Positions 23,668 through 34,350 are shown, counted from the stretch's first letter. The stretch is 64,000 nucleotides of DNA from Macrobrachium rosenbergii (GCF_040412425.1 NC_089782.1:26819376-26883375), one strand, 5' to 3'. A program made the numbers and translations. The notes: generated from the letters alone by a model not told the origin.

Positions 23668-24160
23668 AACCTACAAATTTTTCTATAATTTCAAGTCTAT
23701 CATGTGCCCGATTTTTACTAAGGATGATATTGACTTGCTAAAGAATTTAGGAAAGAATAATTCACTGATTATTAGCAAACCTGACAAAGGAAATGGTGTA
23801 GTCGTTCAGAACAGAGAGGATTACATTGATAAAATGTTATTCTTAATGACTACTAAATTTAAGAAAATGCCACATGCAGACCCCTACCTCAGGAATATCC
23901 TGAATGAGGATAAAATAAACAGGTCGCTTAATTTTTTGAAAAAAGGTCATTATACTTCAAATGAAGAATACCACAACTGTTATGCAAGTGGTTGTTCCCC
24001 CGCAATTTTGTACGGATTACCGAAGATCCATAAACCGAACGTTCCCTTAAGACCGGTCGTTGCTTCTTACAATACCCCATCATATAATTTAGCGAAATTC
24101 TTAGTAACATTTTTGAGTACTATAACGGACACTACTTATTCTCTAAAAAAAATCATATGA
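23668..24160 (+). pseudogene. Penelope-like reverse transcriptase, fingers and early palm
   Basis: Visible motifs in order are IISKPDKGNGVVV (the conserved KPDKG block), DYIDKM, then YGLPKIHKP and PLRPVVAS, a signature shared by Penelope-like and telomerase-like RTs. The frame ends at 24160 in a stop just after a poly-A run (CTAAAAAAAATC). It resumes with FDIESVFTNIPL in the next segment. Residues upstream of the KPDKG block come partly from the inverted segment and are not part of the protein. Confidence 0.85.
23903..24080 (+). repeat. Penelope RT segment, right arm of the inverted duplication
   Basis: The parental-orientation partner of 23489-23667. It encodes the RT segment leading into YGLPKIHKP and PLRPVVAS. 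Confidence 0.92.
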
Positions 24161-24183
24161 ATTAGTAAAATGACTTAAAGCAT

Positions 24184-24660
24184 TTGAATATACCTCAAAA
24201 TCATTTTTTATGCGGTTTTGATATTGAATCTGTATTTACGAACATACCTCTTAATGAAACCACTGACATAGCCGTGAATGAAATGTGTAAGGATGGGAAC
24301 ACTTCCTTACATATGATTTTATGTACTTTTGTTAATTTGTTTTTAGGTTTTCATGAGGGAAAGTGGTTGGAGGATTGCCCATCACATTTCAAACCTTTGC
24401 TCTGTAAGCGATTTGTAGATGATACTATTTTAATTTTTGAAAATGAACACAAGGCTAATAGTTTTCTTCACTGCCTAAATAGCAAACATGAAAATATAAA
24501 ATCTACTTTTGATAGGGAGATGAATAATAAGATGCCATTTTTAGATATTTTCATTGGCAAATCCGAAAGTTCATTCTCAGTTTACAGAAAACCCACTTTT
24601 TCAGGATCAGGTTTGAGTTTTTTTAGTCAGCCCAAACATTTTCAAAGTAAATGCAATTAA
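24184..24660 (+). pseudogene. Penelope-like reverse transcriptase, palm and thumb
   Basis: FDIESVFTNIPLNET is motif A with its catalytic Asp. FVDDT is motif C with the paired Asp residues. NKMPFLDIFI is the thumb-entry block. Between motifs A and C the sequence jumps from NEMCKDGNTSLHM to FLGFHEGKWLEDCP, and the usual block ending in a GxxMGSPLGP-type motif B is absent. The intervening distance is too short for the family, so an internal deletion is inferred. The frame ends at a stop at 24660, but related sequence (FHEEMEFLVKFF, YSPKMP) continues in another frame to about 24886. Confidence 0.82.
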
Positions 24661-25012
24661 TACCTTAATCTACAGGGCTTATAATTTATGCTCCAATTTC
24701 ACTTTGTTTCATGAGGAGATGGAATTCTTGGTAAAATTTTTCGCAAATAATGGTTATCCAACCAATTTGGTCTTTAAACATATTAGGCTGTTTCTGGAAG
24801 GTGTTTACAGTCCTAAAATGCCAATTGTTACAGTTCCTAAATTAGTTGTTTTATTGCAAATTGCCTTACATTGGTGTATCAATTAAGCAACCTGAGAGGG
24901 AACTGAAATACTGTTTTGACAGATTTTAGCCACAGATTATTTTAAATTAATTTTTCGTCATGATTTTACAATAAAAAGCTTACTACCTTTCAAAGATAAA
25001 CTGCCTGATTTA
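24661..25012 (+). pseudogene. Penelope-like RT C-terminal segment and linker
   Basis: Fragments in shifting frames: FHEEMEFLVKFFANNGYP, then LPYIGVSIKQPERELKYCF, then TIKSLLPFKDKLPD. The LPYIG-V block and the KSLLPFKDK segment are the normal connection between PLE reverse transcriptase and the GIY-YIG domain. Several stops and shifts are present. Confidence 0.7.
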
Positions 25013-25345
25013 TTGCGTTCTAGTATTGTTTACTATTATACATGCCCCAACTGCCAAGTTGGGTATTTGGGTAGTTCCATAAAGGAGCTCAAAACGAGAT
25101 ACTGTCAGCATGCAGGGATCAGTGACAGGGCATGTAGAGACTCAGCAGTCAAGCAGCAGTCTTCTTCCATCCGTGAACATTGCAGCAGATGCAATCGAGC
25201 AAGACTTAGTATAAGGGATTTTAAAATTGTAGATTCATGTTCAATAATTTCTGATTTAAGGATTTTAGAATCTATATATATTCACAAACTTAAGCCACAA
25301 CTCAACCAAGATCAGTGTTCCTTTCCTTTATCTATAATCTACTGA
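25013..25345 (+). pseudogene. GIY-YIG endonuclease domain of the Penelope-like element
   Basis: The 110-codon frame starts inside the element. VYYYTCPNCQVGYLGSS corresponds to the GIY...YIG core with a CxxC pair, and KTRYCQH follows. Next come Cys and His residues (IREHCSRC) and an acidic helix with RILESIYIHKLKPQLN, where the Glu fits the metal-binding Glu of GIY-YIG nucleases. In EN+ Penelope elements this domain nicks target DNA for target-primed reverse transcription. The frame is intact over this domain although the rest of the element is broken. Confidence 0.85.
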
Positions 25346-25685
25346 TTTTCTATCTGCTTTCGCATTCCAGTCTCTAAGCAAATTTATCTATTGTGTCATT
25401 TTTCTTTGTGTTGGTCTTTTTTCATGTTTCTTAGTTCTGTGTTTTATTTGATATTTTTATTGTCTTGAGTTTGTTTTTCTTAGTTTTATTGGCTATTGTA
25501 ATTCACTGAATTGTATTAGTTTTAAGTCTCTATGTTTTCTTTTTTGAGTAGTGTTTTTTTATGGTAGCGTAGTTTATAAAAAATTATTCTCGAGTGTGAC
25601 CTTTCTTTGATTTTGTATTTTACTATAGCAGGGTCCACCGGTCTTTGCAGCTAAGCCCCGCCCACTGCACGCCACTGATTGGCAA
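25346..25685. other. T-rich spacer, probable Penelope 3' region
   Basis: T-rich sequence without open frames, then a short GC-richer piece (about 25628-25680) just before the 3' tail of the minus-strand LINE. No terminal repeat of the Penelope element was identified. Confidence 0.45.
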
Positions 25686-25998
25686 ATTCAAATTCAAATT
25701 CAAAAAGTTTATTGATATATACATCAAATGGAGTGTAGCAGCATGCTGCTATACTCACCAACAAAATTCAAAGGATTCCGAGAATGAGGAAAAAATATAT
25801 ACAAAAATAATAATGAAAAGCAAATATTTTACATGAGAAGTATTTTGACCCGATTTATACAAAAGGTAATGCCAAACTATAATGCATATTTTTTTTAATA
25901 CTATAGCAAAATTACTACAGGCAAAAGTCATACAGAGCAAATATAACAAAATTCAAGTATTACAAAATCGTACTAAAGGACAGGCAAATGGTTCACAA

Positions 25999-28028
25999 TT
26001 ATTTATTCCAATACAAATTAGGAAATTTCTTTATAATTTTGGAACAAACTTCATTTTTCAGAAAATAACATACTTGATTTGTTACATCAGCAATTCTGGG
26101 GTCACGAAACTCTGATAATTTATTACATTCCATAACATAATGTTGTAAAGTATGCTTCCGTAACTCACCACATAATTTACAGTTAGAGTTTTCATCATTA
26201 ATGTATTCCCAAGAATATTTATATCCTAAACGTAATCTCATAATTAAAGTATCTAGTTTAGATAATGCCCTTCCATATACAACTTTGCTGTTTTCGGACA
26301 CGACCAAATAGTGTCTCATACTGACACTCCCATCGTTTAAAATTTTTCGAATTTCAGCTGCTTCCCACAAAGACCTCTTTATTTTTACCCCTTTCTTTAT
26401 TCTGCTCAGAGCCATTGTGCTTTCTATATCAATATTATTTTGGTTTGTAGCATCCTTTGCCAAACTATCAGCCATCTCATTCAAATGAATACCAACGTGA
26501 GATGGCACCCAGAAAAACTTGACAAAACACCCTTGCTCTTCTATTACATACACAAGTTCTTTACACTTATTTACCAATTCTTTGTCAATTGGAAATCTAG
26601 AGTTAAGAGCTAGAAGAGCACTCTGGCAATCCACGAAAACAAACACGTCTTTCATCTTGTTTACCACTAAAGTTAACCCCTCATGAATGGCATGTAATTC
26701 AGCGGTAGTAATAGAAGTTTTATCTTCTATTCTTTTTGACAGTGTCTCGTCAATACTCACATCATTTTCATAATATTCCCTTATAACCACACCACATCCA
26801 ACCTTGATACCGTTCACTGAACCATCACAGTACACATGTATACTATTACTCTTAGGCAATGTATTTATTTTAGACAAAATTATTTGTTTCAATTCGTATG
26901 TGTTGCACTCACTTTTTTTACAGTCAAGTTTACAAATATTTACATTTATTTTGTAACACAACCACGGCTTCATTGGAACTACTACTTGTAATTTTACACA
27001 GAATCTTATAATATCATATTTCATCAGTATATTATACAGTTTCTTAAAATAACTGTTGAATTTAACATGACAACTTCTATTGCCTGAATAACTGTCAACA
27101 GCACTCTTTAAGGTTCTTTCTCCCCTTCTAATCATACGAAGAGCAGCCATAGCCGCTACCTCTTGTACTCGATCAACAACACTCGGTAGATTCAATTCCA
27201 GCCTCATGATTTCAATCCTAGTACTTATGGAACAACCCAAAATAACTCTCATTGCTTTATTCTGAATTATTTCCAGTGGTCTCAACTCTGTGTTCGAATA
27301 ATTCACCAGCACAGGTGATGCATAGTCAATAACTGAACGCACCGTACTGATGTACATCATTCTTAAAACAGGAATACCAGCACCGTTACCTTTGTTTGCC
27401 AACATCTGCAAAGGTCTCATTCGAGCTAGACAGACATTTTTCAAGTAATTAATTTCATTCGAGCTTTTGTTAAATCCAATGTACATACCTAGATACTTAT
27501 AATTATTTACTTTCTCCAAAGTTTTACCATTTATAGTAACTGTATTACTATTAGCCATCTTTGATTGAAATTTGCTCTTTTGTTCATTTATCACCAAGCC
27601 CATGTGCATGCACAAATTCTGTAATTCTGCCATAGCCCTCGTTAAAATGATTTCACTGACACACTGTATCAGAATATCATCAGCATAAACAATAACCTCA
27701 GTACCAGCAGGGAAATTATGCCTTGCAATTTTATCCATTAAAACATTAAAAAGGGTAGGACTAAGAACACCACCTTGAGGAATACCCAACTCCATCAACA
27801 TTTCCTCGGACTCATATCCTTGAAACCAAACTTTTGCTCTTCTTTCAGTTAAGTAACTCCTAATCCACCTCAGTAAAAATCCCCTGACACCTTTGTTAAC
27901 GAGCTCTTCAAGAATCACATCACTGCAAGCCCTGTCAAAAGCTCCTTTCAAGTCAACAAATACTCTGCATTTAACATTAGCATTACTTAAGGCTTTAATA
28001 ACGCAATCTGAAGTACTCTTCCCTTTAT
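25999..28028 (-). pseudogene. LINE ORF2: reverse transcriptase and RNase H
   Basis: A continuous frame of about 650 residues ends at 25999. Upstream in the same frame it begins at KGKSTSDCVIKAL and FVDLKGAFDRA (motif A). GIPQGGVLSPTLFNVL is the PQG motif and VYADDILI the catalytic box. NEQKSKF and YKYLGMYI follow. An RNase H domain comes next with all four acidic residues visible: Asp in YCDGSVNG, Glu in TTAELHAI, Asp in VFVDCQSA and Asp in NEMADSLAKDA. WVPSHVGI carries the usual His. The C-terminus has CKLCGEL...HTLQHYVMEC, a CCHC-type cluster. ORF2 makes cDNA at a nicked target. This part is intact; it is called a pseudogene only because the upstream part is frameshifted. Confidence 0.9.
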
Positions 28029-28190
28029 GAAACCAAACATATTCGACGATAATTGGTCACCAATCATATATAGTAATCTATTCAATACAAGACTCTCCAT
28101 TAATTTACACAAACAAGATGTAAGAAATAGGCCTATATTCTCCGTTGCTCTTCAAAATAGGTACAACAAGAGCTATCTTCCATTCTTAGG
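28029..28190 (-). pseudogene. LINE ORF2: frameshifted RT fingers
   Basis: This short interval joins the two long ORF2 frames and changes frame three times. Fragments WKIALVVPILKSNGEYRPIS, TSCLCKLMESLVLNRLLYM and IGDQLSSN read in successive frames and match the RT fingers region (VPI-K...YRPISL-S). The shifts are single-base-type changes within 160 bp, so they could be decay or consensus errors. Confidence 0.75.
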
Positions 28191-29420
28191 CAGCCTGCCA
28201 TTTTTATATGAAAGATTAATTAGATCTAACAAAATATCCTCCATCATAATTAAACAGTTTACAACATCGTTTATCCCATCCGCACCTGGCGCGGTAGATT
28301 TACCTTTCTTCATACAAAACAACAATTCGTCTTTTGTAAATGGCAAGCAAGTCTCACAGTTGATCGCCTCTTGTAACGCCACGAGTTGTCTTCGTTTATG
28401 GCGCCTGTTACGTAAGCAGGCCTGAACATTGTTTGGCAGACCACTGATACTGGCGGCTTCCCACAATTTCCTAATCAATTCGTTCGCTTTACCATTCGGA
28501 TCGTGATGAGCTACGGTTTCCTTCCTTTTCTTTCTAACTTTATTGACTAAATTCCATACAGACCCAATCTCTTTAGTAAATGAAATTTCTTCCAAGAACT
28601 TCTCCCAATATTGACTTCTGACCTTCCTTCTTACCTCTGCTGTCCCCTCTGCTATCTGCATCATGGTTTCTCTACTCCGATCATCATTTGGATTCTTACT
28701 CCAATTACTTTGAGCTTTTCGAAGCAATTTATTCCAACCCCGAACTATTTTGTCATTTGAATACACAGTCTTTTTATATGACGGGAAGCCATTCTTTTTA
28801 GGAATATTTAAAATACTATCAATGACAGTGAGCAAATCTTCATAGAATATGTTTTCATCGTTTTGATGACCATTAACATCCTTGTAATGTCTGTACCACT
28901 CACCAACTTTATTCATAAACTCTAATTTTTTATCATGTTTTAAATGATAGCACTTCCTTTTTTTACTGACAAACATCTTGTTTATACTTAAAGATACTTC
29001 TATAGCAAAATGATCACTAACGAGCTCACTAACAATTACCGAATCAGCTGTACATTCAAACATATTAAAAAGTACTGCATAATCAATTCTGCCACCTCTC
29101 ACGTGCGTTGGCGCACCATTCCCCAAGACTCTGACATTTTCCAATGAATTAATTATGTTATTCAATACAAAACCATTTTCATTTTGGCTACCACTGCTTC
29201 CCAAATCATGATGGCGAGCATTAAGATCACCCACTAATAGACAGTACTCATTAAAAATAACCTTAGGTAAATTCTCAAGATCCAATTTATCAGCATGTAC
29301 ATACACATTAATTATATGAAATACAATATCCTTTAAACATAATTTTACACTCAAGCATTCAGTGCCGTTGATTTCTGTCGCTACGGATAAAACAGCTGGT
29401 ATATATATTATTTTTCGCAA
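28173..29420 (-). pseudogene. LINE ORF2: endonuclease C-terminal half and linker
   Basis: A frame of about 415 residues. INVYVHAD, LLVGDLNARH, GGRIDYAVLF and SDHFAIEVSL are, in order, the conserved blocks of the AP-endonuclease, with the catalytic Asp-Asn of GDLNA and the terminal Asp-His of SDH. A Lys-rich linker with no known fold follows, reaching STAPGADGI, which normally opens the RT. The start listed is only where the frame opens after a shift near an A/T run at about 29405; the true N-terminus is in the next entry. Confidence 0.85.
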
Positions 29421-29640
29421 AGGTAGTTAGACCCCTTATATTTTTCTCAATATCCGCCGGAAGTTCAAATGACTGATATCCTGTTAATTGGAAACCAGCC
29501 CCATTAACACCAGTTTCTTGTAAAGTTATTACATCGATATCATGAGAAAGAACCCAAGCATGAACATCGGTTCCTCTCTTTTGAAGACTATTTACATTCC
29601 ACGATAGTGTTTTAAGACAAAACCCCTCCATTTTGATCAA
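29359..29640 (-). pseudogene. LINE ORF2: endonuclease N-terminus with ORF2 start
   Basis: Begins MIKMEGFCLKTLSWNVNSLQ. WNVNSL is the Asn-bearing first block and VITLQETGV the Glu-bearing block of the AP-endonuclease. The start codon lies inside the end of ORF1 (overlap about 29 bp), the arrangement expected if ORF2 is translated by reinitiation or a related mechanism. The frame is lost near 29405, where the protein continues in the frame of 28173-29420. Confidence 0.85.
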
Positions 29641-30031
29641 TCTCCTTCCTCATCTTTCTAGCAAAAGTAACCACATTCATTTTAAGGTCTTCATCTGGCC
29701 GCTGCATGTACTCTAGTACTATATCTAATAAGGAAGCAACACCAGCAACTAAGTTGTCACATCCATTCCTTTCACTTGGCAAATCTGTCGAATTTCTGTC
29801 ATAAATGGGGCTACACTGAAACACATTATCAGTACACATTAATTCGGCATTTTTACATTCTCTTTCAGACATAATATCATTACAAGTAGCTCCATCTACA
29901 ATTTGAACCTTCTTTTGAATACTGACCTTATTAGGTCTAGTACCTACATCATTCACTTCAGTAACATTCTCCTCCGTTCCAATAGAAACGACTTTACCAG
30001 TAGCATTACACACTTTTGATAGTTTATCATT
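29612..30031 (-). CDS. LINE ORF1, C-terminal part
   Basis: An open frame of about 140 codons, with its first ATG near 30032, ends just inside ORF2. It has no domain I can name: it is rich in Asn, Asp and Val, has scattered Cys, and ends in a basic helix (KMRKEIDQNGG). Its position, strand and overlap with ORF2 make it the end of ORF1. A short upstream piece (about 30045-30120) reads DSVIQALRLEIEELKR, coiled-coil-like, and is separated from this frame by stops. ORF1 is therefore probably 5'-truncated or frameshifted. Confidence 0.6.
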   Translation of the reverse strand, partial: NDKLSKVCNATGKVVSIGTEENVTEVNDVGTRPNKVSIQKKVQIVDGATCNDIMSERECKNAELMCTDNVFQCSPIYDRNSTDLPSERNGCDNLVAGVASLLDIVLEYMQRPDEDLKMNVVTFARKMRKEIDQNGGVLS

Positions 30032-30135
30032 CATGCTCAAGATTACCTTTTAAGTTCTTCTATTTCTAAACGAAGTGCTTGAATAACACTATCATGTCTA
30101 TCACAAACTAGACTACGACTAGAGGTCTCCCCCTT

Positions 30136-30809
30136 TTGACGTTGCCTTTCTTCTTCATTTACGGGGATTTTAATGATGATCTGTTAAAAAAGGAGAACAA
30201 ACTGGGTAAGCTAATTAAAAACTTAAGATTTGACCAGATTGTAGATAAACCCACACGAATCACTTCTACCTCAGCATCCCTTATCGATTTAGTCATTACT
30301 AATGCTAAATATATGATAACAAAATCAGAGGTAACCCCTAGCTCAATAGCAGATCACGAGAATATTTTAACTTTGCTGAACGTTCGTAAACCGAAAAGGC
30401 AAACTGTTTTTAAAACTTTTAGGTGCTTGAAAAAATACTCTCAAGAAACTCTTTGCTCTCTACTTATGAATAATGTTCACATATTGAATCAAATTTTAAG
30501 TACGGATAACGTAGGTAAGCAAGTAGAAATTTTAACCAATGTTTTCACATCCTGTGTAGATATATGGGCGCACCTGTGGTTACTAGAGAAGTAACTCGTC
30601 CCCTGCCCCTTGTGGATTTCTGATACTATAAAAGAGACGATAGTGGTAAGAGATAACGTGAAAAATAAACTAAAAATCAAAGAGAAAATATTCAGCTTAG
30701 AGAAACTCATAAGGAACTGAAGAAAAAGGTAAACTGATGTTAACTGATAGTAGAAAGCAGTACTATAAACAAGAATTTAATAATGCTAAAGGTAACATGG
30801 CTGCTAAGA

Positions 30810-30810
<1 letters not shown>
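30136..30810 (+). pseudogene. Fragment of a second LINE (endonuclease C-terminus to linker)
   Basis: The plus-strand frame 30136-30594 contains FIYGDFNDDLLK (GDFN block), IVDKPTRITSTSASLIDLVI and an SIADHENIL block in place of SDH. This is the C-terminal half of an AP-endonuclease of a CR1/Jockey-type LINE. After the stop the reading continues in other frames as APVVTREVTRPLP, WISDTIKETIVVRDN and KQYYKQEFNNAKGNM, which fit the linker before the RT. The RT itself is absent: the sequence runs into a (GA)n tract at 30812. It abuts the 5' end of the minus-strand LINE at 30125-30136, so it lost its upstream part there or was interrupted by that insertion. Confidence 0.78.

Positions 30811-30811
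<1 letters not shown>

Positions 30812-30868
<57 letters not shown>
30812..30868. repeat. (GA)n microsatellite
   Basis: About 56 bp of GA truncates the LINE fragment just upstream. Confidence 0.95.
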
Positions 30869-30870
<2 letters not shown>

Positions 30871-31653
30871 GCAATTAATTTAAAGACGAATAAATTAAGA
30901 AAAGGCTGAAGACTATTGATAATCTTTCCATCCCTTCATCATGATGAAAAGTTTAAAAATGTTTTTATTAGAGTAATTAGCTAACGTGTACTTTCAGATC
31001 ATTCGATACAACACAAATACTTGTCTTTGCTCGTTCAAAACGCGCGAGTGGGTGTTTATGGACTCCTAAATTTGTGTCAGCATCGAGACCTAGAGAAATA
31101 ATTTGCAACATGAAAAAATAAACCGGAAGCACCAGTTTCCATCAGACTGCGCCAGCGATGGAGACTCGTTTATCTCAATACCAATCGCCCGACAGTTTAG
31201 AAAATAATATATTATGTGACACTGATTTCAATGACAGAAATAATAAACCTCATCAAAACGATCGCTGCAGATACGTCTCAATGGAAGCAGTCGATGAACA
31301 GAATAGCAGAGCATCAGTAGGAAATGACTCAGTTGATTGATATCAGTGATGACCCAGACTTCATATCCTATTCCAGCTGAATGGAAAGTCCAGTTGCCGA
31401 TTTTAATCATTTTCACCCGATGATGAAACCGTTCAGATTCTTGATAGGTCCTGCTGGCAGTGTGTTTGTTAACGGGGATTTTGTTGTGAAGCGTAATATA
31501 TACGTGAAATATATAGGAACTACAGGCTGATTATCTTTTATCGATATATTGTCTAGTCACGATTTGCCTCTGTATCTAAACTTGTGAAGCATCTAATGTT
31601 CTCAACTTTTTTTTTTTTTTTTGAGACACCAGAGTTTGGTGGATGTCCGCACA
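30869..31653. other. Unassigned sequence
   Basis: AT-rich, with a poly-T run near 31608-31622. A 60-codon frame at 31158-31340 has no recognisable domain. Nothing else visible. Confidence 0.4.
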
Positions 31654-31705
31654 TACATACATATTTTTATATATATATATATATATGATATATATATATA
31701 TATCC

Positions 31706-31739
<34 letters not shown>

Positions 31740-31942
31740 TATTTATTATATATTGTATATTATATAAATGTTTATATTATAAATGTATTATAAAAAACAA
31801 TCAATCTTTGGATCAGTTAACTTTGTATTTGTTAAATATTAATCCGCCAAGAAGATTTATGGGAGCATAACATCGTTCCATCAAAATAACGGAAAGAAAT
31901 CGGTGCTGGAAAGCTTAAAGCATGAACTGGACATTAGAATTT

Positions 31943-32023
<81 letters not shown>

Positions 32024-32031
32024 TATATATT
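31654..32031. repeat. AT-rich low-complexity region with two (AT)n blocks
   Basis: Imperfect TA repeats at 31654-31790 and a purer (AT)n block at 31944-32031, separated by about 150 bp of mixed sequence. Confidence 0.85.
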
Positions 32032-32514
32032 GTTTAGAAAACGTTTGACTAAAATTTCCGTATTAATAGACATCCATGTTATTTGTTGACTCTGTAATTA
32101 TGTGCAAATTTCATATGCTGATGTATTTGTAATATATTGATGTAAAACCCACGTACTACCAAACCAAATTACACATAAAAATCATCTAGAAAAAAATATG
32201 AGTTCAGTGAAAATATGTCATCTAGAATGCTCATATTAAAAAATAATATTTTCTCTTCTGTTCACATCCTCATTCAGAGGGTATCTTATACCACCCATCA
32301 TCCACTTTTCTTAGCGAACCCTGTTCTTTCGTCTTCTTTGTCTCGTGCGTCATGTTTCTCTCTCCCCTCCTTCATTAACAATAATGAAGTCCCTTGACGT
32401 GGTAAGTGGAAATTTGGCCGGTGGGGGAATGGGGTTGGGGGGCCCCGAGCCCCTGGATCTTCTTTCCATAACGCGAACATTTACACATGTGTACATAATG
32501 ACATGTAAACAAAA

Positions 32515-32541
32515 GTGTGTTGTGTGTGTGTGTGTGTGTGA
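32515..32541. repeat. (GT)n microsatellite
   Basis: A short GT run. The surrounding 32032-32823 shows no gene or recognised repeat. Confidence 0.9.
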
Positions 32542-32822
32542 GTAGATATGTTTATGCCTAGCAAATAAATGATATTGTTGTGTTGACAGTTTTGTCCGAA
32601 AGCTGGTGACGCTGAGGCTAGATTGATTTCTGATATTTAAGAAAATATTCTTTAGGTTTCGGTCATTGGAAATTAATTCTTTCTGATGGCAAATACAAAA
32701 TTTTTCAAAATGAAAAGCGTTCGATGGAACTGACAATTTATAGCAAGAAACGTGATTATGAATATTTTCATTTGACTTCTTCGATCCTGATTTGCTGTTG
32801 CAAATAGTATTGTAGTGGATGT

Positions 32823-32877
<55 letters not shown>
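32823..32877. repeat. (GA)n microsatellite
   Basis: About 54 bp of pure GA. Confidence 0.95.
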
Positions 32878-32880
<3 letters not shown>

Positions 32881-33011
32881 TGTCCATTCAAAAATCGATT
32901 TGCCTCATGGCCACAGGGTTTCTTGGACGTAATCAATTTTAAATGAACTGTTTGCTTAGTGATACTACAAATATTCTCTAGTAGTGAAATAAAGCATAAC
33001 GTTATTGAAAC

Positions 33012-33128
33012 ATGGATGAGGTGAGGAGGGATATGGGTGGGGTGGGACGGGGTGAAGCAGATGCAAGGAATAGCAATAGATGGAGAAAGTTAACTCGAGC
33101 GGCCGACCCTGCTGTACAGTGGGATTAA
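33012..33128 (+). pseudogene. C-terminal remnant of an RTE-like LINE
   Basis: Thirty-eight codons to a stop. MDEVRRDM, EADARNSNRWRKL and TRAADPA reproduce the very end of RTE-like endonuclease-reverse transcriptases (basic helix, RNRWRKL and an ADPA end). An AT-rich or A-rich 3' tail would be expected next; AAAGAAGAAG follows. It is on the opposite strand to the RTE-like remnant at 22416-22985 and differs in sequence, so it comes from another family member. The rest of the element is absent. Confidence 0.7.
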
Positions 33129-34216
33129 TGCGGTCGAAAGAAGAAGTTATGGAAACAATACTGAGGCTGGTTACGTCTTATTGACCATGTAGATCAAAAT
33201 CCTCAAATACATACCACCACAACATCACTACCAAGAGGAAAAAACTAAGAACAGTAAAATATAAAATCCTGATGTCACAGTAACGTATTACGACCTGGAA
33301 CTGTTAAAAGCCAAAAAGGTGCAGAAATGCTGACGTTGACAAATAGCGGCGCGTGTCGGTGGTGTGTTGGCCGTCGTCCCTAAGTAAACCTCTGGAACCA
33401 GGATGGATGAACCTCGGGTCGCTTTTTGTCTTGTACTTTGCCGTTGTGAAAACAGAATGTCATTACATTGAGTTTCCATAGCCTCATGTGCAATACTCTT
33501 TCAGCTTTTCATGTGAAATGTTTTCAGAATATCGTAACGCGAACAAATTAAAATCAGCATTAATTTTATCCCGGGTATTTCAGTCTGTCCAGGAAAAGGT
33601 GAAAGTTCAGCCTTGAGTAGAAAACGTTTTTCTCTTTACCATGTTTACACATTTTCGTGCAGAGAGAAAGCTGTTTTCAATCCGTCGTTCCCGAGGCATA
33701 AACTTTATAATCCTGGTTGGCGAAACTTACAGGACCCTTCAGTGTTATTGAAAAGGGGAAAGTATGACGACATCAAGAGTTTATGCAAATTGAAAGGGAC
33801 CTCTGTTGTTATTATCAAGAGGCTCTTTGTGGGGTCGTGGTTTATCTGTTGTGAGGTTCAGAATCGTGTGTTGAGCAAACACTCTTCCTCTGATTTGAAT
33901 GCATTAGCACTCATGATATGGAATGACAGTTAGGACTTAGTTCTGATAGATAGAATGCTTTATCTTCCATAAGGTTATAAATTTCATTTGAGATTCTGTG
34001 AATGGGAAATGTGAGATAGTTTTATGTTCTTCCAAAACACTAAATCAAATAACTTCATTTGAATTTAGTTATGCTCTTCCGCTCAGACTGATGATAATAA
34101 GGTAATAAACTTACGGAACCAGAAACCTTCATCCACATTGTGGCTGGATCCCATTATTACAGACATAACAATAGATTAAACAGGCGGTGTTTGTTTGTGT
34201 ATAGAAGCATAAGCTA
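33129..34216. other. Unassigned sequence
   Basis: Contains an open frame of 106 codons (33613-33933, +) with no domain, signal peptide or repeat that I recognise and no neighbouring exon signal. I do not call it a gene. Confidence 0.4.
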
Positions 34217-34313
34217 TAATGGCCGTATAGTGACGTTTGTCTTTTGTTTAGGAGACTCCCCATTGTCTCACGGAAGGAAGCCGGGATGAGCGTCTTGATG
34301 GCGGATGCTGTGC

Positions 34314-34315
<2 letters not shown>

Positions 34316-34349
<34 letters not shown>
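34316..34349. repeat. (GA)n microsatellite
   Basis: A pure GA run. The orthologous tract in copy 2 (52356-52407) is about 18 bp longer. Confidence 0.95.

Positions 34350-34350
<1 letters not shown>

Larger units (their letters stand above)
22995..25345 (+). mobile_element. Penelope-like retroelement with GIY-YIG domain (decayed)
   Basis: Three landmarks identify a Penelope-like element: an N-terminal region rich in Lys, a PLE-type reverse transcriptase (YGLPKIHKP, FDIESVFTNIPL, FVDDT, PFLDIF) and a C-terminal GIY-YIG endonuclease domain. The order is N-terminal region, RT, linker, GIY-YIG. The coding sequence is broken by stops and frameshifts. A 179-bp segment of the RT is also present upstream in inverted orientation (23489-23667 against 23903-24080), replacing or displacing the normal sequence there. 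A T-rich stretch follows the stop at 25345 and probably contains the 3' UTR. Exact ends, terminal repeats and target-site duplications were not identified. Confidence 0.88.
25686..30125 (-). mobile_element. RNase H-bearing LINE (I/Nimb-like), nearly complete
   Basis: Read leftward: end of an ORF1, an AP-endonuclease, a reverse transcriptase, an RNase H and a Cys/His tail. This order is characteristic of I-group non-LTR elements. The 3' end at 25686-25705 shows three tandem TTTGAA units after an AATAAA-type signal, a simple-repeat tail as in many non-LTR elements. The 5' end is close to 30125, where an unrelated plus-strand LINE fragment begins. ORF1 and ORF2 overlap by about 29 bp (29612-29640). 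ORF2 is interrupted by about four small frameshifts (near 29405, 28185, 28120 and 28030) and by no internal stop beyond those. No target-site duplication was found. Confidence 0.88.
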
